Assembly (NCBI GenBank): GCA_027050975.1
Contig: JALUAR010000022.1
Location: forward strand, 1-26,486
Length of the DNA: 26,486 nucleotides
Reading direction: 5' to 3'
DNA from: Thermodesulfovibrio sp.
Lineage (GTDB): Bacteria > Nitrospirota > Thermodesulfovibrionia > Thermodesulfovibrionales > JdFR-85
The notes under the pieces are model-generated. The model did not search any database, was not told the DNA's origin, and saw only the letters and a list, made by a program, of their open reading frames with translations. This document shows positions 23,988 through 26,486 of the stretch, piece by piece. Position 1 is the first letter of the stretch, and each line of letters begins with the position of its first letter. The translations under genes were made by a program, and so were the position numbers.

Positions 23988-24006
23988 ATTCATTGATTTA
24001 ATGAAT
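23988..24006. promoter_or_regulatory. Candidate LysR-type operator (dyad)
   Basis: ATTCATT-GATTT-AATGAAT is a perfect 7-base inverted repeat with a 5-base centre, midway between the divergent tup and lysR promoters. AT-rich dyads of this size are the usual recognition sites of LysR regulators, commonly between the regulator gene and its divergent target. Confidence 0.6.
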
Positions 24007-24053
24007 TTTTTTCATCTATTCTTCGTGAGAATGACCGGCTCTTGTTCAGGTAT

Positions 24054-24082
24054 TTGAAAATATACATTTGATACATTACAAT
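24054..24082 (+). promoter_or_regulatory. Sigma-70 promoter of the lysR gene, leaderless
   Basis: TTGAAA (24054-24059), a 17-base spacer and TACAAT (24077-24082) are a strong match to consensus. The seventh base after the -10 is the A of the ATG at 24089, so the predicted mRNA starts at the initiation codon. No Shine-Dalgarno sequence is present. Confidence 0.6.
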
Positions 24083-24088
24083 AACTCT

Positions 24089-24994
24089 ATGGAAGACCAT
24101 AGATTAAAGGCGTTCTGTCTTCTTGCAGAAATGAAGAGCTTTTCCAAGGCGGCAGAGGCAAAGTTTATAACCCAGTCCGCAATGAGCCACCTCATTAAAA
24201 ACCTTGAAGACGAACTTGGAGTAAGGCTTGTAAACAGACATTCCAGAACCATATCACTTACACCTGCTGGAAGGGTCTTTTATCAGCATGCAAAGAGGAT
24301 TCTTGCCCTTTACAGAGAAATGGAGGACGATGTTTACCGTATTGCCAGAAAGGTTAAGGGTGCCCTGTATCTTGGAGCAACTCCAACAGTAGCAACATAT
24401 CTACTTCCACAGGTGTTTTATAGTTTCTTGAAAAAATATCCTGAAGTAACGATGGAACTCACAGTTGCCAGTACAGAGAAGGTTATAGGTCTCCTTGAGA
24501 AGGGAACCATAGACCTTGGTGTAGTTGAAGGGAACATAAAGAATACAACCGTATCCTCAGAGGAGTTAGCAGAGGATGAGATTGTTGTAATTGCATCAGA
24601 TGATAATCCACTGACAGAAAAGGATGAGATTGCACCGGATGACCTCCTTACACAGCCCTTTATCATGCCTGAGAAAGGCTCTGGATTGAGGGAATTTATA
24701 GAAGAGTTCTTTGAGGTCAACAGGATCGATCCTGAAAAGATAAGGATATCCATGACGATTGATAATCCAGAACTGATCATCCAGATGGTACAGGCAGGAA
24801 CAGGTATCTCCTTTGTCTCAAAATGGGCCATCTTCAAGGCTGTAAAGGATGACCTGATTAGAATACTGCCTATTAAGGGCAAGAAACTCAGGAGAAAGTT
24901 CTATACTGTGAGCATCGAGAATGAACCCTCAACACTGACAGCAAAGACCTTTAAGGATTTTATTAAAGAATACAGGTTCTTTATGCCGTTCTGA
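24089..24994 (+). CDS. LysR-type transcriptional regulator, divergent from tup operon
   Basis: A 301-residue regulator: N-terminal winged helix-turn-helix (about 1-60; SFSKAAEAKFITQSAMSHLIKNLEDELG is the HTH), a linker helix, and a periplasmic-binding-protein-like effector domain (about 88-295) made of two sub-domains (GATPTVATYLLPQVF, EKGTIDLGVVEG, MVQAGTGISFVSKWA). The start at 24089 fits the family N-terminus and the promoter. The divergent position and the dyad at 23988-24006 make it the likely regulator of the tup genes. Whether it senses tungstate itself or a sulphur or nitrogen metabolite is unknown; CysB/CysL-like members of this family sense sulphur compounds. Confidence 0.9.
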   Translation: MEDHRLKAFCLLAEMKSFSKAAEAKFITQSAMSHLIKNLEDELGVRLVNRHSRTISLTPAGRVFYQHAKRILALYREMEDDVYRIARKVKGALYLGATPTVATYLLPQVFYSFLKKYPEVTMELTVASTEKVIGLLEKGTIDLGVVEGNIKNTTVSSEELAEDEIVVIASDDNPLTEKDEIAPDDLLTQPFIMPEKGSGLREFIEEFFEVNRIDPEKIRISMTIDNPELIIQMVQAGTGISFVSKWAIFKAVKDDLIRILPIKGKKLRRKFYTVSIENEPSTLTAKTFKDFIKEYRFFMPF

Positions 24995-25304
24995 GAGATG
25001 AAGCTGCAGGAAATGCACTGATTTTCAGGACCAGAAAGATTAAATCCGATATTGTATTTTCTCTTTTAGATTTAACAATATCCCATGATTCAAAATACGG
25101 TTTTGATATTTCCAAATTTTTATCGTCAGGATATTGGCCTGGATAACTAACGCTTATATCTGCAATTAACCACGATAAATCCTTACTATTTATAGTGCAG
25201 AACTTATTTGGCTGAATGTCTTATTTGTATTGCTAAAAATAATTAAGAAGCATATCGAAAAATATATTGGCAGTCTTTTCATCTTTATATCCTGTGTATA
25301 CGGC

Positions 25305-25360
25305 CAAGCGCACCTGCCGCTATGGAATGCAGCGGAATAGCGGTCAGGTGCAGCGCCTTG
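25305..25360. repeat. GC-rich imperfect hairpin with bulges
   Basis: CAAG-CGC-ACCTG-CCGCTAT (25305-25323) pairs with ATAGCGG-T-CAGGT-GCA-GCGC-CTTG (25337-25360): about 19 pairs interrupted by unpaired bases on the right arm only, around a 13-base loop. It stands out from the AT-rich surroundings. It resembles REP-like or bulged recombination-site hairpins, but attC end motifs (RYYYAAC/GTTRRRY) are absent. Confidence 0.6.
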
Positions 25361-25372
25361 ATACTAATAAGA

Positions 25373-25444
25373 CCTCCTTAAATTATACCGTAATGCGGTA
25401 TGATGTTTTAACCAAAAATCCATCAAAAGGAGGCTTTATAAGTG
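25373..25444 (+). promoter_or_regulatory. Possible leader with sequestered ribosome-binding site
   Basis: CCTCCTT (25373-25379) is complementary to a perfect Shine-Dalgarno AAGGAGG (25427-25433) and encloses a small hairpin ATACCG-TAATG-CGGTAT (25385-25401). A GTG follows at eight bases (25442), but its frame ends after 27 codons at 25525, antisense to the DUF6448-like gene. It looks like the 5' end of a lost plus-strand gene. Confidence 0.35.
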
Positions 25445-25454
25445 TTCGACAAAA

Positions 25455-26066
25455 TTAGTGTTCGTGTTTCCTGGCATGCTGATGTTCCGACTCCTTTGCG
25501 ACCAAATTGTGGATACTCTCTATAAAATGAACATACTGCACATAAGCCTCAACGAACTCTCGGCCGGCTTCAACGCTTTTGTCAGCGCGCTTCTTTTTAT
25601 CAATGACCTCCCTAAACCGCCTCTTTATTTCATTACGTACGGCGTTAGATATCTTGTCGGCGAGTTTGTCTATCGATCCCGTCTGCAAAGCATTGTCTGC
25701 GGCCGCAACGGCTGGCTCGACGCTGCCAGCGGGCTTCAACCCTGTATACGGAGCTCCCTCCCCGGCACGGTGAATTCGAACCAGGGTCTCAAAGAAGTAA
25801 TAATCTGCAATTTCTCGCACTTCTTCGCCTTTTTCACGAACCCTTAAGGTTTTCCTGAAAGCATCCCTAACCTCCTGCTCATCCTCCTTTTTTATCCATT
25901 TAAGAACCGGTGTTATATCGCCTTTCTTGAGAGCTACCTTAGCATCTTGGATCACCGGACCATCAATGGTATCACAATGGGCGAAGACGTTGTCCGGACT
26001 AACCCAAAGTGATATTACAAAAACGATTGCCACCAATACGATACTTGAACGTTTGCAGGATTTCAT
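25455..26066 (-). CDS. Exported DUF6448-like protein
   Basis: A 203-residue exported protein with a signal peptide (1-29, cleavage after VFA). The mature protein starts HCDTIDGPVIQDAKVALKKG and continues KKEDEQEVRDAFRKTL and FFETLVRIHRAGEGAPYTGL, segments I recognise as the DUF6448 family of helical periplasmic proteins of unknown function. It ends in a His-rich tail (EHQHARKHEH) that could bind metal. The C-terminal coding half is richer in GC than the flanks, a possible sign of transfer. AAGGAGGAG precedes the ATG, and a TATAAT lies further upstream at about 26150-26155 on the minus strand. The upstream neighbour on this strand is a broken cupin gene. Confidence 0.75.
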   Translation of the reverse strand: MKSCKRSSIVLVAIVFVISLWVSPDNVFAHCDTIDGPVIQDAKVALKKGDITPVLKWIKKEDEQEVRDAFRKTLRVREKGEEVREIADYYFFETLVRIHRAGEGAPYTGLKPAGSVEPAVAAADNALQTGSIDKLADKISNAVRNEIKRRFREVIDKKKRADKSVEAGREFVEAYVQYVHFIESIHNLVAKESEHQHARKHEH

Positions 26067-26189
26067 AATTCATCTCCTCCTTTCTTTTTTAATGTTATGT
26101 GCATTTCTATTTTTTGACTTATGCCAATTTCTTTTATCAATGCTCCATTATAATAAGCCTACCGGAATTTTAACGAATTCAAGACTTGA

Positions 26190-26440
26190 TCATAACAGTA
26201 ACATTTTATATTTCTTTTTTGCTTTTAAAGCATGGGACTCATTTACAGGCATGATGAACATTTCTCCTGTCTTTAAGTTAAACATCTCCCCGGAGACGGT
26301 CATCTCTGTTTCACCGTCTAAAAGATAAGCCATCGCCTCATCCGAGCGGTATGTTCGCTCAATTCTTGTCCTTCATCAGAGTTAAACAGTGTTACTGTGC
26401 CGGTCTTTTTAGTTCTGGTTTGTTTTTTTAACCTTACGAA
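26190..26440 (-). pseudogene. Frameshifted cupin-domain protein
   Basis: Two minus-strand frames together give one small cupin. The first (26404 to 26345) reads TGTVTLFNSDEGQELSEHTA. The second (26345 to 26190) reads SDEAMAYLLDGETEMTVSG, then EMFNLKTGEMFIMPVNESHA and LKAKKKYKMLLL before TGA. This matches the usual plan ...GTVTLFAFDEGQGLSEHTAPFDALV..LDGEAEITISG...L.AGEMIIMPANVPHALKA..., so a single base is missing near 26345. No ATG, GTG or TTG is found in the upstream part of the first frame, so the N-terminus is also eroded or lies beyond recognition. The metal-binding histidines (EHTA, SHAL) remain. It is an ancient or recent pseudogene, or a sequencing error at one position. Confidence 0.7.
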
Positions 26441-26486
26441 AAATATACCAAGTTTTTTTGTGTAGTTACATGATATAGATTAAATA

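Larger units (their letters stand above)
24995..25454. other. Long non-coding stretch with structured elements
   Basis: No convincing gene lies between the lysR stop and the DUF6448-like gene. The left half is AT-rich; a minus-strand frame (24981-25220, ~79 codons) is open but has no usual start codon or ribosome-binding site. The right half holds the GC-rich hairpin (25305-25360) and the hairpin/Shine-Dalgarno arrangement (25373-25444) listed separately. Confidence 0.6.

Noticed and set aside
24981..25220. Minus-strand frame of ~79 open codons overlapping the lysR end
   Set aside because: The residues look protein-like, but it has no ATG, GTG or good ribosome-binding site, runs antisense into lysR, and matches no family I know. 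AT-rich DNA can give a frame of this length by chance.
25305..25360. Integron attC site or CRISPR repeat
   Set aside because: The bulged hairpin resembles attC in shape only; the RYYYAAC/GTTRRRY ends and an integrase are absent. It occurs once, so it is not CRISPR.

Overview
The window reads as a chromosomal segment of a motile, Gram-negative, anaerobically respiring bacterium. Three multihaem c-type cytochromes, a tungstate ABC importer, a TAXI-type TRAP transporter, a FliA-type (sigma-28) promoter in front of a chemoreceptor and a sigma-54 promoter all point that way. The codon use, moderate GC content and gene mix would fit Nitrospirota (Thermodesulfovibrio-like) or a deltaproteobacterial-type anaerobe. 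That placement is inference only; no rRNA or marker gene is present.

Layout. 1-1209: a cold-shock protein with a strong terminator, convergent with a beta-hydroxyacid dehydrogenase. 1466-2134: a small membrane protein behind a textbook sigma-70 promoter and a possible 21-codon ORF. 2148-6347: a minus-strand organic-acid module (TAXI receptor, fused TRAP permease, enoyl-CoA hydratase). A nested three-hairpin inverted-repeat element sits between receptor and permease. 6514-11987: an orphan FtsX/MacB-like permease, a chemoreceptor with a sigma-28 promoter, and a hybrid histidine kinase. 12091-12210: the last ~38 codons of a lost RND efflux pump, converging on a two-component operon. 12207-15338: that operon (DUF5666-like repeat protein, DUF2231-like membrane protein, OmpR-type regulator, kinase), with a direct-repeat operator that fits the PmrA-box pattern at its promoter.

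15626-20759: an unknown protein, a haem-rich secreted cytochrome with one odd CX5CH site, an exported alpha/beta hydrolase, and a divergent operon of a NapC/NrfH-type tetrahaem quinol dehydrogenase plus an octahaem HAO-family enzyme. That operon has a sigma-54 -24/-12 promoter preceded by a cluster of repeats at enhancer distance. The likely role is quinol-driven reduction of nitrite or hydroxylamine (or another N-oxide). 20854-24994: a tungstate (tup) operon with two substrate-binding proteins, one lacking a signal peptide, divergent from a LysR regulator. Both divergent promoters place the transcription start at or next to the ATG, suggesting leaderless mRNAs, with a perfect dyad between them. 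24995-26486: a structured non-coding stretch, a DUF6448-like periplasmic protein and a frameshifted cupin pseudogene.

The strongest leads are the sigma-54/enhancer architecture of the NrfH-HAO operon, the leaderless divergent tup/lysR arrangement with an apparently cytoplasmic tungstate-binding paralogue, the three-branched element in the TRAP operon, and the two gene remnants. I did not find a wholly new multi-gene system.
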